Shown in pieces: positions 62,884 through 64,000 of a stretch of DNA of 64,000 bases. Under the pieces are notes generated by a model. It saw nothing but the letters and a program-made list of their open reading frames with translations. It was not told the DNA's origin and did no database searches. Positions within the stretch are counted from its first letter, which is position 1, and each line of letters starts with the position of its first letter. Made by a program: the position numbers and the translations under genes. Source of the stretch: Halorubrum salinarum (GTDB lineage: Archaea > Halobacteriota > Halobacteria > Halobacteriales > Haloferacaceae). The stretch is taken from NCBI RefSeq assembly GCF_013267195.1, contig NZ_CP053941.1:806001-870000 (forward strand), given 5' to 3'.

Positions 62884-64000
62884 TCACTCCGCGTCGTTCT
62901 GGACCGGATCGCCCTCGCCGTCGGCCTCCGCGGCGCCCTCGTCGGTCGCGTCCGCGGCCTCGACGGGCGCGCTCGACTCCTCCGCCTCGGCGGCGCCGCC
63001 GTCGAGGACGGTCACGCGCGCGGACATGATTCGAGTGTTGTCGACGCGCTCGATGCGGATCCGGACGCCGTCGAACTCGATCTCTTCGCCCTCCTCGACG
63101 AGCCGCCCCGCGCGGTTGAACACGAAGCCGGCGAGCGTCTCGAACTCCTCGCCCTCGGGCAGTTCGATCCCGAGTATCTCGTTCACCTCGTCGATGTTGA
63201 CCTGTCCCTGAACAACGGCGACGTCGTCGTCGACGAACTCCACCGGCGCCGACTCGTCGCCTTCGAGGATCTCGCCGACGATCTCCTCGGCCACGTCCTC
63301 CAGCGTGATGATCCCCTCCGTGGTGCCGAACTCGTCGATGACGGTGACCATCTGGAGGCGGTTCTCCTGCATCTCAGCGAGCAGCTCGTCGGCGTTCTTC
63401 GACTCGGGGACGTGGAGCGTCGGCTTGACGACCCGCTCCAGGGAGGGCGTCCCCTCGGAGTAGCGGAGCTCGCGGACCAGGTCGCGCACCGTGACGACGC
63501 CGACGATGTTGTCGAGGTTCCCCTCGTAGACGGGGACGCGCTCGTGGTCGGCCTGGATGCACGTCTCGATCGCCTCCTCGACGGTATCCTCCTTCGCGAC
63601 CGCCGTGACGTCGAGCCGCGGGGTCATCACCTCCTTGGCGATGGTGTTGTTGAACCGGAAGATGCGGTCGAGCATCTCGCGCTCCTCCTCGTCGATGACG
63701 CCCTCGCGCTCGCCGGTCTCGATGATGTCCTGGATCTCGTCGCGGGTGACGTACGACGACTCGATCGCCGAGCGCCCGCCGGTGATCTTGTTGACGACCC
63801 GGGTCAGGTAGTCGAACAGGACCACGAGCGGGAGGAGGACGTACTCGGAGAGCTTCAGCGGGCGGGCGATGCGTAGCGCCCACGACTCGGTGTTCTCGAC
63901 CGCGTACGACTTCGGCGCGCTCTCGCCGAACAGCAGGACGAGCGCCGTGATCCCGAAGGTGGCGATGGTGACTGCCTGCCCCTGCCCGAGGCCGAGGTAG
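62884..64000 (-). CDS. CNNM/CorC-type (hemolysin family) protein, N-terminus outside window
   Basis: The frame enters from the right edge, so at least 372 C-terminal residues are seen. The end of the DUF21 membrane domain is visible (TFGITALVLLFGESAPKSYA), then REGVIDEEEREMLDRIFRFN, two CBS domains (VMTPRLDVTAVAKEDTVEEA and PESKNADELLAEMQENRLQM) and a CorC/HlyC domain (VQGQVNIDEVNEILGIELPE). The last ~45 residues are an acidic tail. The family is linked to Mg2+ or Na+ transport. Confidence 0.9.
   Translation of the reverse strand, partial: YLGLGQGQAVTIATFGITALVLLFGESAPKSYAVENTESWALRIARPLKLSEYVLLPLVVLFDYLTRVVNKITGGRSAIESSYVTRDEIQDIIETGEREGVIDEEEREMLDRIFRFNNTIAKEVMTPRLDVTAVAKEDTVEEAIETCIQADHERVPVYEGNLDNIVGVVTVRDLVRELRYSEGTPSLERVVKPTLHVPESKNADELLAEMQENRLQMVTVIDEFGTTEGIITLEDVAEEIVGEILEGDESAPVEFVDDDVAVVQGQVNIDEVNEILGIELPEGEEFETLAGFVFNRAGRLVEEGEEIEFDGVRIRIERVDNTRIMSARVTVLDGGAAEAEESSAPVEAADATDEGAAEADGEGDPVQNDAE

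Overview
The window is haloarchaeal. It is very GC-rich, its proteins are acidic, promoters are TATA-type and often about 27-30 nt upstream of the start codon (leaderless mRNAs), and it carries the archaeal division locus cdrL-cdrS-ftsZ2-ncsA. The gene order ncsA/ftsZ2/cdrS as in Haloferax and the general sequence character suggest Haloferacales, plausibly Halorubrum or a relative; the genus is inference.

Region 1 (1 to about 16.8 kb) is accessory DNA that looks like an integrated plasmid- or virus-like element. It holds the C-terminus of an NrS-1-type primase-polymerase, a large HerA/TraG-class ATPase, two toxin-antitoxin pairs (VapBC, HicBA), an ArdC-like antirestriction zincin, a GHKL-ATPase/zincin gene split by a solo TnpB (IS1341-type) element, tiny orphan proteins, a hairpin-rich non-coding stretch in front of an OB-fold ssDNA-binding protein, an orphan AbrB protein, and a group of membrane proteins including one with an internal duplication and a decayed paralogue of it. 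Several genes are broken: one by insertion, two apparently by frameshift.

Region 2 (about 16.9-36 kb) is ordinary chromosome: lactate permease, an ABC ATPase with a DtxR-like palindrome, purL, a PAS histidine kinase, an MBL hydrolase, the DUF4129/DUF7269-like/DUF58/DUF7519-like operon, a phosphoribosyltransferase-HD hydrolase pair, an Mqo-like flavoprotein, an HD phosphohydrolase, a YeiH-type transporter and methylthioadenosine phosphorylase.

Region 3 (36-45 kb) joins segregation and division. A small coiled-coil protein, smc and scpA run leftward, and cdrL, cdrS and ftsZ2 run rightward from the shared intergenic region. The cdrL-cdrS gap contains six copies of the heptamer GTAAGAC in alternating orientation around a TATA box, a strong candidate for the RHH operator controlling division.

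Region 4 (45-64 kb) has metabolic and transport genes: methylmalonyl-CoA mutase B12 subunit plus meaB, a Na+/Ca2+ exchanger, pstSCAB (without an adjacent phoU), a membrane Fe-S oxidoreductase, a bioY-ECF biotin transporter behind a near-canonical BirA operator, an RHH regulator overlapping a YhhQ-type queuosine-precursor transporter, a BNR-repeat protein, a zincin-like protein and a CNNM/CorC-type protein running off the right edge. I found no rRNA, tRNA or CRISPR array.
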